A stretch of 64,000 bases of DNA from Hordeum vulgare subsp. vulgare (GCF_904849725.1 NC_058521.1:561368176-561432175), one strand, 5' to 3'; counted from the stretch's first letter, positions 9,240 to 22,299 are shown. Notes: generated from the sequence alone by a model not told the origin. Numbers and translations: made by a program.

Positions 9240-10566
9240 TGAAAGGATCGATATGGTTGACTAGGAAGGGGATGAATAGGCAAGTACCAACTTTTATCTT
9301 TTCTTAACAAATTAGGTTTACCAAAAAATAGGTTGTCTAGATATGCAACTAGGTGAACAACCTATATGATGCTAGCAACAACGGCAATACAAACAAGCAA
9401 ATGATACTACACAAGTAAAGCTTGCACAAAGTAAAGGTAAGAAATAACCACAAGTGGAACCGGTGGAGACGAGGATGTGTTACCGAAGTTCCATCCCTTT
9501 GAGGGGAATTACGTCTCCGTTGGAGCAGTGTGGAGGCACAATGCTTCCCAAGAAGCCGCTAGGGCCACCGTATTCTCCTCATGCCCTCACACAATGCGAA
9601 ATGCCATGATTTCACTAATGTTTCACTTGAAGGCGACGACTGGACCTTTACAGACAAGGTTGGGGCAATAATCACAACTTAATTGGAGGCTTCCAACACC
9701 ACCATGAAGCTTAATCACAATGGATTGTGGCTCGGAGGTGACCTCAATCGTTTAGGATGCTCAAACACCACAGAGTAACAAGGTCTTCAAGAGATTAGTG
9801 GGGGGATCAAATTTCTCTTGGTGGAAGTGTAGATCGGGGCCCTCCCAACCAAACCCTAGAAGATCAACAAGTTTTGTTGGCTAGGAAGAGAGATCGGATG
9901 AAAATGGATCTTGGAGCAACAATGGAGCTTAGGAATGGAAGACGTGGTCTTCTTGGGGAAGAAGACCCCCTTTATATAATGGGGGAACAAATCCAATCGT
10001 TATCCCCTCTCAGCCCAAACACAAGTGGTACTACCATTCATGGGAGCGGTACTACCGCTTGGGTGGCTGTGCGAGATGCACAAATAAATGTCACAAGGCC
10101 ACGAGCTGGTACTATCGCCCGGAGGTGGTACTACCGCTGGGTTGCAGTGCATAGGCTCTCGGACACAGGTCCGAGGGAAGTACCGTAGAAGAGGTATTAC
10201 CGCTTGCAAGAGCGGTACTACCGTTTATAGGCGGTAGTGCCTCGCCCTACTGCCTCCCTATGTCCGCTGAGAGTTCGTAGACCCGAATAATGGGTGGTAG
10301 TGGCGACTGGTACTACCACTTATGGGCGGTATTACCGCACCGAACTATTGTCCGACATGAAAAGTCGAGACCCAAGAGCCAACGGTACTGCGCGGCACTG
10401 GGCAGCGCTACTACCGCCCAGGAGCAGTACTACCGCTTGACCAGAACGACACTACCGCTTACAGTGTAGGCGGTACTACCGCTTGCGTGCGCAATACTAT
10501 CACTTGATTCCTTTAGGACCAGAATAGAAGCATAGTTGGAACAACTCCATTGAAGCGAGAAAGGAA
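9240..10566 (-). mobile_element. Solo LTR of a Sirevirus-like copia element, part 1 (minus strand)
   Basis: Starts TGAAAGGATCGATATGG, the inverse of the 3' LTR end of element H, and shares its segments in reverse order: the passage ending at 'gagggcgtgaggagaatacggtgg', the TATA region (tttatataat, 9971-9980) and the palindrome array. It is clearly more diverged from H's LTRs than they are from each other. It is interrupted at 10566 by element F1 and resumes at 24102. Flanks gcggt (9235-9239) and acggt (24362-24366) match at four of five bases, fitting an old target duplication. No internal sequence is present, hence a solo LTR. Confidence 0.8.
10024..10484 (-). repeat. Array of GCGGTACTACCGC palindromes in the solo LTR
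   Basis: Roughly a dozen intact or degenerate copies of the 13-mer near-palindrome GCGGTA[C]TACCGC at irregular spacing, upstream (in LTR sense) of a TATA box at 9971-9980. It is the same motif as in the LTRs of element H, read on the other strand. Confidence 0.85.
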
Positions 10567-12134
10567 TGATACGTCTCCAACGTATCTATAATTTTTGATT
10601 GTTCCATGCTATTATATTATCTGTTTTGGATGTTTTATATGCATTAATATGTTGTTTTATATTATTTTTGGGACTAACCTATTAATCTAGAGCCTAGTGT
10701 CAATTTGTGTTTTTACATGTTTTTGAGTATTGCAGATAAGGAATATTAAACGGAGTCCAAATGGAACAAAACCTCCGGAAAGATTTTTCTTGGACGAGAA
10801 GACATCCAACACACTTGGAGTAGGAGGCAGGGCATCTACCGGGAGGCCACAAGCCCGCAGGGCACGCCCTAGGGGGGTGGCCGTGCCCCTGGCTTGTGGG
10901 CCCCCTGCAGGTCTCCTAACCCTATTATTTGGCCTATAAATTCCAAAATATTCCTGTAATGCAAAAAAGAGCCACGCAAATACTTTTCCATCGTCGGGAG
11001 CCTCTGTTCCCGTGAGATCCAATCTCGGAGCCTTTTCCGGTAATCTGCCAGAGAGGAATTGATCACGGAGGGCATCTACATCAACTCCATTGCCCCTCCG
11101 ATGAAGTGTTAGTAGTTCACCACAGAGCTATGGGTCCATAGCTAGTAGCTAGATGGCTTCTTGTCTCTCTTTGATCTTCAATACCATGTTCTTCATGATC
11201 TTCATGGAGATCTATCCGATGTAACTCTGTTGCGGTGTGTTTGTCGAGATCCGATGAATTGTGATTATGTTCATATTATTTATGAATATTATTTGGGTCT
11301 TTTCTGAATTTTTATATGCAAGATTTCATATCTTTGCAAGTCTGTTCGAATTATTGTTTTGGTTTGGCCAACTAGATTGGTAATTCTTGCAATGGGAGAA
11401 GTGCTTAGTTTTGGGTTCAATCTTGCGGTGTCCTCACCTAGTGAAAAAGTAGGGGTAGCAAGGCACGCATTGTATTGTTGCCATCAAGGATAAAAAGATG
11501 GGGTTTTCATCATATTGCTTGAGTTTATCCCTCCAGATCATGTCATCTTACTTAATGCGTTACTCTGTTCTTCATGAACTTAATACTCTAGATGCAGGCA
11601 GGAGTCGGTCGATGTGTGGAGTAATAGTAATAGATGCAGAACCGTTTCGGTCTACTTGACACATACGTGATGCCTATATGCATAATCATTGCCTTAGATA
11701 TCTTCATAATTACTCACTTTTCTATCAATTGATCGACAATAATTTGTTCACCCACTGTATTATTTTCCTTTATGAGAGAAGCCTCTAGTGAAACCTATGG
11801 CCCCCGGGTCTATTTTCCATATTATACTTTTAGATCTATAAACCAAAAATATCCAAAATACTTTGCTACAATTTATTTACTTTTTCCGCAATCTTTTATA
11901 CCAATCTCTATCAGATCTCATCTTTGCAAATAACTCTGAAGGGATTGACAACCCCTTTTTAGCGTTGGGTGCAAGAGTTTGATTCTTTGTGTAGGTACTA
12001 CGATTGGGGCCTTGCTTGTTCCTCCTACTGGATTGATACCTTGGTTCTCAACAAACTGAGGGAAATAATTATCTACTTTGCTGCATCACCCTTTCCTCTT
12101 CAAGGGAAAACCAACGCAAGTTCAAGAGGTAGCA
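10567..12134 (+). repeat. F1 5' LTR
   Basis: 1568 bp, TGATACGTCTCC...GGTAGCA. Aligns along its length with 15587-16951 and 23912-24096. Confidence 0.9.
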
Positions 12135-12443
12135 AGAATGATTTCTCGCGCCGTTGCGGGGGAGGATACATAGCAAGATCACGCTTACCAAGTACCCATC
12201 ACAAACTCATCTCTTGCATTTATTTTATTTTCCATTTGCCTCTCGTTTTCCTCTCTTCTAAAATCGAGTCAAAAAATACCAAAAAGATTTGCCTTGTTAT
12301 TCGCCCTTCTTTCGTTTGCTTCTTTCCTTCCAGATCTCTTACTTATGTCCATGACTAGCATTACCACTTCCCCTTTGTCACTAGATTTTGAAGTGTTATA
12401 CTTCAAACAAAAACAAAGGGAGAATTTGAAAGATGCATGATAT

Positions 12444-12867
12444 ATGCTAATGGAATCTTATCGTATCTCCAACCTAAAAGGATATGCAAAGGTTTTGCTC
12501 AGAATTTTTTACATTGGATTGGCTTTACATCATAGAGAACTCTTAGATTTTGCCTCAAAAGGGAATTTTATTGAATTAAATACAAACGCTGCTTATGAGG
12601 TCTTGGAGGGGATTTTGGGAGTTCCTCCACAAAAAGGGGTTTAATTTTTCAAAAGAGGGAGTCCAAATTCTCGACAAATTGAGTGACTTACATAAGCACT
12701 TAATCGAGTTACAACAATATCACGAACCCCTTAAACATATCAATGAAAACCTTAACCGTTTGAACACTTTGATTACCCTTTGCAATAAGCGTTTGGATAT
12801 TTTGGACAATAAGGTGGTTTCTTCATCTACAGACCCAGGAAAGAGGAAAGATCCCCCGCGGATTTGA
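12444..12867 (+). pseudogene. F1 gag-like remnant
   Basis: Two overlapping frames (12444-12644 and 12595-12867) encode parts of one protein, recognisable by ELLDFASKGNFIELNTNAAY, then LDKLSDLHKHLIELQ and NRLNTLITLCNKRLD. A frameshift near 12620 separates them. I have seen similar sequences in Triticeae non-autonomous LTR elements, but I do not know the function. Leucine-rich spacing suggests a coiled coil. Confidence 0.5.
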
Positions 12868-15586
12868 GAAGGTCCTCACAAAAATTGTCAATACCAAAGA
12901 TGACAATACCTAGATCTATTGCATTATGCCTAGCTAGGGGCGTTAAACAATAGCGCTTGTTGAGAGGCAACCCAATTTTATTTGTTTTGCTTTTGTTTTG
13001 GCTTCTGTTTTTGGGTGCTGTACACATTATTACCTCTGTAATAATTGTGTTTTCTTGTTCTAATTAGTGTTTGAGCCAATTAAAACCTTTGGGATGGTCT
13101 ACGGTGTTTGCAAGTTGATTTTGCTGAAAAACAGAATTTTTTGCTCTCAGTCCAGGAATCTTTTAAATTCACTGGAACGTGCTTTTGATCTGATTTTTTT
13201 ACAAAAAAATTATTTATAAATTGCCCAGATGGTCCTAATTTTTCAGAAGCTTTGGAGTTACAGAAGTATTCAAAGTAAACAGATTGCTACAGACTATTCT
13301 GTTTTTGACAGATTTTGTTTTATTTGTGTTGTTTACTTATTTTGATGAATCTATGGGTTGTATCGGGGGGTATGAACCATGGAGAAGTTGGAATACAGTA
13401 AATATCACATCAATATAAATAAAGAATGAGTTCACAACAATACCTAAAGTGGTGATTTATTTTTCTTATACTAACAAATCTCATGAGTTTTGTGTTGAGT
13501 TTTGTGTTGTGAAGTTTTCAAGTTTTGGGTAAATATTTGATGGACTATGGAATAAGGAGTGGCAAGAGCCTAAGATTGGGGATGCCCAAGGCACCCCAAG
13601 TCATATTCAAGGATATCAAAGAGCATAAGCTTGGGGATGCCTCGGAAGGCATCCCCTCTTTCGTCTTCAAACCATCGGTAGATTTACTTGAGGCTATGTT
13701 TTTATTCATCACATGATATGTGTTTTGCTTGGAGCGTCTTGTATGATATGAGTCTTTACTTTTTAGTCTGACAAAATCATCCTTGCTGCACACATCTTTT
13801 GAGAGATACACGCTGAATCATGAATTTATTAGAATACTCTTTGTGCTTTACTTATATCTTTTGAGCTAGGCAATGTTGCTCTAGTACTTCACTTATATCT
13901 TTTAGAGCACGGCGGTGTTGTGTTTTATAGAAATTATTAAACTCTCGTACCTCACTTATATTATTTTTAGAGTTCTTTAAACAGCATGGTAATCGGTTTA
14001 GGTTATGAATTTAGTTCTAATATAATGGGCATCCAAGAGGGATATAATAAAGACTTTCATATTAAGTGCATTGAATATGATGAGAAGTTTGATTCCTTGC
14101 ATATAGTTTTGAGATGTGAAGATGGTAATATGAGAGTCATGCTAGTAATTAATTATGAATTAGAAGAAATACTTGTGTTAAAGCTTGTGATTCCCATAGC
14201 ATGCACGTATGGTGAACCGTTATGTGATGAAGTCGGAGCATGATTTGTTTAATGATTGTCAACCTTTGTGTGGAGGTCGGGATCGCGCGATGGTTAACTC
14301 CTACCAACCCTTCCCATAGGAGCATGCGTCTAATGCTTTGCTTGGATAACCAATAGGCTTTTGCAATAAGTATGTGAGTTCTTTATGACTAATATTAAGT
14401 TCATGGATTATACGCACTCTCACCCTTCCACCTTTGCTAGCCTCTCTAGTACCGCGTAACTTTCGTCGGTACATTAAACCCACCTTCATCAAAACAGCCA
14501 CCATATATTTTCCTCAAAACAGGCACCATATCTACCTATGATGGCATTTTCATAGCCATTCCAAGATATATTGCCATGCAACACCACCGTCCCGTTTTTA
14601 TGACACGCACCATCACTTCCATATTTCTTATAGAGTCATACTTTGTTCTAGATATCGAGTTGTAATCTTTGAGTTGTAAGTAAATAAAAGTGTGATGATT
14701 TTGCATTATTAGAGCATTGTCCCGTGTGAGAAATGGATGATGGAAGCTATGATTCCCTCACATTGGGATGAGGCACCGAACTTTACAAAAAAAATAAAAG
14801 AGGCCAGCGTAGCCCATAAAATAAAATAGAAGATGACAAAGAAGCCCATCAAAAAATAGAGAAAAAATAAAAAAAAATGAGAGAAAGAGAGAAGGGACAA
14901 TGTTACTATATTTTCCACACTTGTGCTTCAAAGTAGCACCATGTTCTTCATAGAGAGTCTTGTATTTTGTCACTTTCATATATCTAGTGGAATTACATCT
15001 TTTGCACAACCACTTGGTTTTCTTTTTGAGCTTTCATAAACTTATAGCTCTACTGCATTTTTTGCATGGCAATCCCTACTCACTCACATTGATATCTATT
15101 GATGGGCATCTCAATAGCCCGTTGATATACCTAGTTGATGTGAGAGTATGTTTTTTTTGCAACCTCCACCACACTCTATTCCACTTATAGTGCTATATCC
15201 ATGGCTCACACTCATGTATTGCGTGAGAGTTGAAAAGGTTTGAGAACATAAAAAGTGTGAAACAGTTGCTTGATTTTATCGGAGTTGTGCATGATTTAGA
15301 TACGTTGTGTGGTGAAGATGGAGCATAGCTAGACCATATGATTTTGCAGGGATAACTTTCTAAGACCATGTAATTTTGAAAGGGAGCAATTGCCTTATTA
15401 GTATGCTTGAAACATTATTGTTTTTATGTCAACATTAGAATTCTTTTTTAGTCTTATGGATCTGAATATTCATGCCATAATAGAGAATATTACATGGATA
15501 AATATGTTAGTTAGAATTCCACATCAAAAATTCTGCTTTTATCATTTACCTACTCGAGGACGAGCAGGAATTAAGCTTGGGGATGC
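12868..15586 (+). other. F1 non-coding interior
   Basis: No supported coding region. It contains the conserved phrase cctagctaggggcgttaaac (12929-12948), two adjacent hairpins (13576-13599 and 13633-13656), and the pre-LTR PPT-like block. Element F2 shares the same order of landmarks. Confidence 0.6.
13576..13656 (+). repeat. Pair of GGGGATGCC hairpins in F1
   Basis: Hairpin 1 (13576-13599): ttggggatgcc...ggcaccccaa. Hairpin 2 (13633-13656): ggggatgcct-cgga-aggcatcccc, a perfect 10-bp stem with a tetraloop. The same pair occurs in F2 at 20253-20335. Confidence 0.8.
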
Positions 15587-16951
15587 TGATACGTCTCCAA
15601 TGTATCTATATTTTTTTATTGTTCCATGCTATTATATTATCTGTTTTGGATGTTTTATATTCATTAATATGTTGTTTTATATTATTTTTGGGACTAACCT
15701 ATTCATCTAGAGCCTAGTGTCAATTTGTGTTTTTACACGTTTTTGAGTATTGCAGATAAGGAATATTAAACGGAGTCCAAACGGAACAAAATCTCCGGAA
15801 AGGTTTTTCTTGGACCAGAAGACACCCAGCAGACTTGGAGTAGGGGGCAGGGCATCTGCCGAGAGGCCACAAGCTTGCAGGGCACGCCCTAGGGGGGTTG
15901 TCGCGCCCCTTGGCTTGTGGCCCCCCTGCAGGTCTCCTAACCCTATTCTTTGGCCTATAAATTCCCAAATATTCCTGTAACACAAAAAGAGCCACGCAAA
16001 TACTTTTCCGCCGTGAGATCCAATCTGGGAGCCTTTTCTGGTATTCTGCCAGAGAGGAAATTGATCACGAAGGGCATCTACATAACCTCCATTGCCCCTC
16101 CGATGAAGTGTGAGTAGTTCACCACAGACCTACGGGTCCATAGCCAGTAGCTAGATGGCTCCTTCTCTCTCTTTGATCTTCAATACCATGTTCTTCATGA
16201 TCTTCATGGAGATCTATTCGATATAATACTCTTTTGCGGTGTGTTTGTTGAGCTCTGATGAATTGTGAGTTTATGTTCAGATTATTTATAAATATTATTT
16301 GAGTCTCTTCTCAATTCTTATATGCATGATTTCATATCTTTGCAAGTCTCTTCGAACTATTGGTTTGGTTTGACCAACTCGATTAGTAATTCTTGCAATG
16401 GGAGAAGTGCTTAGTTTTGGGTTCAATCTTGTGGTGTCCTCACCCAGTGACAAAGTAGGGGCAGCGAGGCACGTATTGTATTGTTGCCATCGAGGATAAA
16501 AAGATGGGGTTTTCGTCATATTGCTTGAGTTTATCCCTCTACATCATGTCATCTTACTTAATGCGTTACTCTGTTCTTCATGAACTTAATACTCTAGATG
16601 CAGGCAGGAGTCGGTCAATGTGTGGAGTAATAGTAGTAGATGCAGAATCGTTTCGGTCTACTTGACATGGACGTAATGCCTATAATCATTGCCTTAGATA
16701 TCTTCATAATTATTCACTTTTCTATCAATTGCTCGACAGTATTTTTTTCACCCACCGTATTATTTTCCTTTATGGGAGAAGCCTCTAGTGAAACCTATGG
16801 CCCCCGGGTCTATTTTCTATATTATACTTTCAAATCTATAAACTAAAAATACCAAAAATACTTTGCTCCAATTTATTTTCTTTTGTTTCTGCAATCTTTT
16901 ATATCTATCTCTATCAAATCTCATATTTGCAAATAACTCTGAAGGGATTGA
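15587..16951 (+). repeat. F1 3' LTR, left part
   Basis: Begins TGATACGTCTCCAATG directly after aagcttggggatgc. It is cut at 16951 by element F2 and continues at 23912. Confidence 0.9.
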
Positions 16952-18559
16952 TGATATGTCTCAAACGTATCTATAATTTTTGATGGTTTCATGTTGTTAT
17001 CTTGTCAACTTTGGATGTTTTATATACCTTTTATATCTTTTTTGGGACTAACTTATTAATTCAGTGCCAAGTGTCAGTTCCTGTTTTTTCTGTGTTTTTG
17101 ACTCTTTGCAGATCTGATTTTGGAACGGAGTCCAAACGGAATAAAATCCCCGAAATAAATTTTTCCAGAACAGAAGAAGATCGGGGGACTTGAGGGCCAA
17201 GGCAGGAGAGCCACAAGGGGCCTACAAGCCCTGTAGCCACCACCAGGGGGGCGGCGGCTACCAGGCTTGTGGCCCCCCTGGAGCTCCCCTGCCCTAGCTC
17301 TTTCGCCTATATATTCGCTAAAATCCCAGAAAAAATCAGGGCATCCACGAAAACACTTTTCCGCCGCCGCAAGCTTCCGTTTCCGCGAGATCTCATCTGG
17401 AGACCCTTCCCGGTGCCCTGTCGGAGGGGACTTTGGAGTTGGAGGGCTTCTACATCAACATCATCGCCTCTCCAATGACTCGTGAGCAGTCCACTTCAGA
17501 CCTACGGGTCCATAGTTAGTAGCTAGATGGCTTCTTCTCTCTCTTGGATCTTCAATACAAAGTTCTCCATGATCTTCATGGAGATCTATCCGATGTAATC
17601 CTCTTTGGCGGTGTGTTTGTCGAGATCCAATGAATTATGGATTTGTGACCAGATTATCTACGAATTATATTTGAGTCTTTGCTGATTTCTTATATGCACG
17701 ATTTGATATCCTTGTAAGTCTCTCCGAGTCTTGGATTTTGTTTGGCCAACTAGATCTATGATTCTTGCAATGGGAGAAGTGCTTGGTTTTGGGTTCATAC
17801 CGTGTGGTGACCTTTCCCAGTGACAGAAGGGGCAGCAAGGCATGCATGGTGTTGTTGCCATCAAGGGTAACAAGATGGGCTTTTATCATAGATATGAGAT
17901 TGTCCATCTACATCATGTCATCTTGCTTAAGGCGTTACTCTGTTCTTATGAACTTAATACACTAGATGCATGCTGGACAGCGGTCGACGTGTGGAGTAAT
18001 AGTAGTAGATGCAAAAAGTATCAGTCTACTTGTTTTGGACGTGATGCCTATAGATATAATCATTGCCATAGATAACGTCATGACTTTGCACGGTTCTATC
18101 AATTGCTGGACAGTAATCCGTTCACCCATCGTCTACTTGCTTTCATGAGAGAAGCCACTAGTGAACACTACGGCCCTCGGGTCTATTCACAACTATCGTC
18201 TCCACTTTCACTTTTACTTTGCTTTGTTTACTTTTTGCTTTCAGTTATCACTTTGCAAACAATCTATAAGGGATTTCCAACCCCTTCATAGCGTTGGGTG
18301 CAAGCTCTTTGTGTTTGTGCAGGTACTTGTGACTCGACGTGATCCTCCCACTGGATCGATACCTTGGTTCTCAAACTGAGGGAAATACTTACCGCCGCCG
18401 TGCTACATCACCCTTTCCTCTTCAAAGGAACACCAACGCAAGGCTTCAAGGCTGCAGGGAAATCATTTGCATATTTGACAAGGAAGTCCCTATAGGCCTA
18501 GCCCGTAGCAGCAGGATTCCTGGCGCCGTTGTCAGGGAAGGTCTGTTGTCGCAGTAGCA
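16952..18559 (+). repeat. F2 5' LTR
   Basis: 1608 bp, TGATATGTCTCAAACG...GCAGTAGCA. Unusually, it contains a PBS-like cctggcgccgttgtcaggga near 18519, about 25 bases before its own end. Confidence 0.9.
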
Positions 18560-18670
18560 GAAGGATTTCTCGTGCCGTTGCCGGGGAGGAGGATCGCTTG
18601 CCGAGGAAGATCAAGACAAGAATAATCTCCCGTCAACACGCTGATTTCTGGCGCCGTTGCCGGGGAGAGA
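18560..18670 (+). promoter_or_regulatory. F2 primer-binding region with repeated tRNA-Asp-like sites
   Basis: Two sites follow the LTR: tcgtgccgttgccggggagg (about 18570) and tggcgccgttgccggggag (about 18647). The second is an exact complement to the 3' end of plant tRNA-Asp as I remember it. Together with the site inside the LTR there are three related copies within about 150 bp. Confidence 0.75.
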
Positions 18671-18908
18671 TCAAGTCAAGGTCTATCCAAGTAGGTGTCA
18701 CAAACTCATCTCTTGCATTTACCTTTTTTGCCAATTGCCTCTCGTTTTCCTCTCCCCCACTTCACATTTGCCGTTTTCATTTGCCTTTCTCCTTTACCTT
18801 TTTCGTTTGCCTTTTTCGTTCGACCTTTTCTTTCGCTTGCTTTATGTTTGCTTGTGTGCCATGTGCCTTTAATATGCTTGCATCTTCGCTTGCTGAAAAT
18901 CTAGTGAT

Positions 18909-19625
18909 ATGGATCCTCATCCACTTGCTAATCTTTTTAAGAGATCCACTTATGTGGAACCAATTGGTAGTGAATTGAGTGCACTTGACTATCTTTATGG
19001 AGTTTTGCTTGAGATGCGTGAATCTGAAAATCGTGATGAAAAAACTTATGAAGTGATTCACGAGGGCTCCTTGAATGAAAAGCATGATTGCAATGGTTTC
19101 ACTATAAATCCTATTAGTGACAATCATGCTAAAAATATGCAAAACCCTAAGCTTGGGGATGCTAGTTTTGCTATGTCCCCTACTTGTTGCAATAATCATG
19201 ATTGGGGTGATGATCTTTCTTATGATCTTGAAAATTTGTTCAAGCCTCATGATGATTATGATATTTGCAACAATATTGAAAGTGGGATTGGAGAACTCAT
19301 GACTTTAGTTGATGACAATCCCACTATTTTTGAAGAGCGTCAACTTTGCATGCATGTGGATCATGAAAAGAATATCCTTTGTGATAGCTATTTTGTTGAA
19401 TTTGATTATGATCCCACATGTAATTGCTATGAGAGGGGAAAATATTGTGGTAGAAACTTTCATGTTACCAAATTACCTCTCGTTATGTGGAGATTGCTAT
19501 TGTCTCTTTCTTCTTCCTTGCATATGGCAACTATTGGTTGTCTTGACAATCTGTTTTCCTGTAAAATGCCTATGCATAGGAAGTATGTTAGACTTAGATG
19601 TGATTTTCACCTTATGCCTAGCTAA
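18909..19625 (+). CDS. F2 ORF of unknown function
   Basis: An intact 238-codon frame starting ATGGATCCTCATCC. The product is acidic, starts MDPHPLANLFKRSTYVEPIG, and has a Cys-rich segment (CDSYFVEFDYDPTCNCYERGKYC) in its second half. No protease, RT or zinc-knuckle motif is present. Its position after the PBS fits a gag-like or otherwise element-specific protein of non-autonomous Triticeae LTR elements. It ends just before the shared cctagctaagggcgttaaac block. The function is unknown, and the frame may be open simply because the copy is young. Confidence 0.5.
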   Translation: MDPHPLANLFKRSTYVEPIGSELSALDYLYGVLLEMRESENRDEKTYEVIHEGSLNEKHDCNGFTINPISDNHAKNMQNPKLGDASFAMSPTCCNNHDWGDDLSYDLENLFKPHDDYDICNNIESGIGELMTLVDDNPTIFEERQLCMHVDHEKNILCDSYFVEFDYDPTCNCYERGKYCGRNFHVTKLPLVMWRLLLSLSSSLHMATIGCLDNLFSCKMPMHRKYVRLRCDFHLMPS

Positions 19626-22299
19626 GGGCGTTAAACAATAACGCTTGTTGGGAGGCAACCCAATGAATCTATCCTTTTTCTTTATGTTTTGTGTTTTCCA
19701 CACTTTCATAATTCTGTTATGATTGTGTTTTTTGTGTTTCTTTTGCGTTTGTGCCAAGTAAAGCCATTATGATTAGTCTTGGGGATGATCGTTTGGTCAT
19801 GCTGGAAAAGACAGAAACTTTCTGCTCATGAAAAGAATTTTAATTTTTTTTGTAAGAGCTTTTGAGTTGATTCTTTTTGCTGATGATTTCTACGCAAATT
19901 CTGCAGACGTTCGTAATTGTTCAGAATTTGTGAAGTACCAGAAGTATACGAAGTATACAGATTGCTACAGACTGGTCTGCTGTTAACAGATTCTGTTTTT
20001 GTTGAGTTGGTTGCTTATTTTGATGAAACTATGGATAGTATCGGGGGGTATTAGCCATGGAAGATTGAAAATACAGTAACCCAACATCAACATAAGTAGA
20101 ATTTAAGTTTGCTACAGTACCTAAGGAAGTAGTGGTTTTCTTTCTTATACTAATGATATCACGAGTTTCTGTTTAAGTTTCGTGTTGTGAAGTTTTCAAG
20201 TTTTGGGTGAAGTTCTTATGGACAAAGAGATAAAGAGTGGCAAGAGCTCAAGCTTGGGGATGCCCAAGGCACCCCAAGTAGATTCAAGGATGCCGTAAAA
20301 GCCTAAGCTTGGGGATGCCCTGGGAAGGCATCCCCTCTTTCGTCTTCAATCCATCGGTAACGTTACTTGGGGCTATATTTTTATTCACCACATGTTATGT
20401 GTTTTGCTTGGAGCGTCTTGTATTGTAGAAGTCTTTTATTTTTGTTGTGTCACAATCTTCCTTGCTTCACACCTAGAGAGAGAGACATGCACTCACCGTG
20501 ATTTTGTCGAGCTTCACTTATATCCTTTGGTTAGACAATTCAGCTCACATGTGCTTCACTTATATCTTTTGAGCTAGTTGATTTTGCTCTATGTGCTTCA
20601 CTTATATCTTTTAGAGCACGGAAGCGCGTGGCTTGGTAGTTGATCTATGCTATGAAATTAGTCTCAAAAGGGATAGTTATCCAAAGGGATATGAAAACTT
20701 CCATCTTCATGTGCATTGAATAGTTAGAGAAGTTTGATTCCTCTCAATTAGTTTTGAGATCTGGTTGTGGTAATATTTAAGTTATGTTAGTGGGGTGTTG
20801 TGGATCTATAAATACTTGTGTTGAAGTTAATGATTCCCGTAGGATGCACGTATGGTGAACCGCTATGTGATGAAGTTTGAGCATGATTAGTTTATTGATT
20901 GTCATCCTTTGTGTAGCGGTCGGGATCGCGCGATGGTTTAAACCTACCAACCCTTCCCCTAGGAGTATGCGTTGAATGCTTTGTTTCGATTACTACTAAA
21001 ACTTTTGCAACAAGTATATGAGTTCTTCATGACTAATGTTGAGTCCATGGTTTAGATGCACTTTCACCTTCCACCATCATTACCTTCTTTAGTGCCGCGC
21101 AACTTTCGCCGCTGCATAAACCCACCATTAGCCTCCCTCAAAACAGCCACCATACCTACCTACTATGGCTTTTTCAAAGCTATTCCGAGATATATTGCCA
21201 TGCAACTACCACCATGACATGTGCCACCACTTCTACATTGCCATTGCATGATCGTAAGATAGCTAGCATGATGTTTCCATTGATGTCTATGCCATGCTAG
21301 ATCATTGTCACAGTACATTATCGGAGGCATTCCATATAGAGTCATCATTGCTCTAAGTTTTGAGTTGAAAGTGTGATGATCATCATTGATGGAGCATTGT
21401 CCCATGTGAGGAAATAAAAGAGGCCAGCGAAGCCCATTTACAAAAAGGGGCCAAAGATGCCCACCAAAAAAAAGAAGAGGCCAAAGAGCCCACCAAAGAA
21501 ATGAGAGAAAAAGAGAGAAGGGACAATGCTACTATCCTTCCACACTTGTGCTTATTAAGAACCATGATCTTCATGATTGAGAGTCTCTCGTTTTGTCACC
21601 ACCATATAGCTAGTGGGAATTTTTCATTATATAACTTGGCTTGTATATTCCAATGATAGGCTTCCTCAAATTTGCCTTAGGTCTTCGTGAGCAAGCAAGT
21701 TGGATGCACACCCACTAGTTTTCTGTAAGAGCTTTCACTTACTCTTAGCTCTAGTGCATCATTTGTATGGCAATCCCTACTCATTCACATTGATATCTAT
21801 TGATGAGCATCTCCATAGCTCATTGATATGCCTAGTTAATGTGACCATCTTCGCCTTGTTTGTCTTGCAACCTCCACCACACTCCATTCCACTTATAGTG
21901 CTAAAACCATGGCTCACGCTCATGTATTGCGTGAGAGTTGAAAAAGTTTAAGAAAGTAAAGGTGTGAAAACAATTACTTGGCCAATACCGAGGTTTTGCC
22001 TGATTTAAATTCGTTGTGCAAGGATGATAGAGCATAGCCAGACTATATGATTTTGTAGGGATAACTTTCTTTTGGCCTTGTTATTTTGAAAGTACATGAT
22101 TACCTTGCTAGTTTGCTTGAAGTATTATTGTCTCCACATCTATAGCAAACTATTGTTTTGAATCTAATGGATCTGAACATTCACGTCACATAAGAGGAGT
22201 TACAACGGACATCTATGCTCGGTAGCATGAAAGCATCAAAAATTCATTCTTTATCACTTCCCTACTCGAGGACGAGCAGGAGTTAAGCTTGGGGATGCT
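19626..22299 (+). other. F2 non-coding interior
   Basis: No supported coding region. Landmarks in the same order as F1: the gggcgttaaacaataacgc block (19625-19643), the two hairpins (20253-20335), a small acttatatctttt repeat cluster (20516-20620), and the pre-LTR tactcgaggacgagcaggag block (22263-22282) followed by aagcttggggatgc. Confidence 0.6.
20253..20335 (+). repeat. Pair of GGGGATGCC hairpins in F2
   Basis: Hairpin 1 (20253-20278): cttggggatgcc-caa-ggcaccccaag with one mismatch. Hairpin 2 (20311-20335): ggggatgcc...ggcatcccc, a perfect 9-bp stem. Equivalent to the F1 pair. Confidence 0.8.

Noticed and set aside
18777..19250. 157-codon minus-strand frame
   Set aside because: Shadow of the plus-strand F2 ORF; AT-rich antisense without recognisable content.
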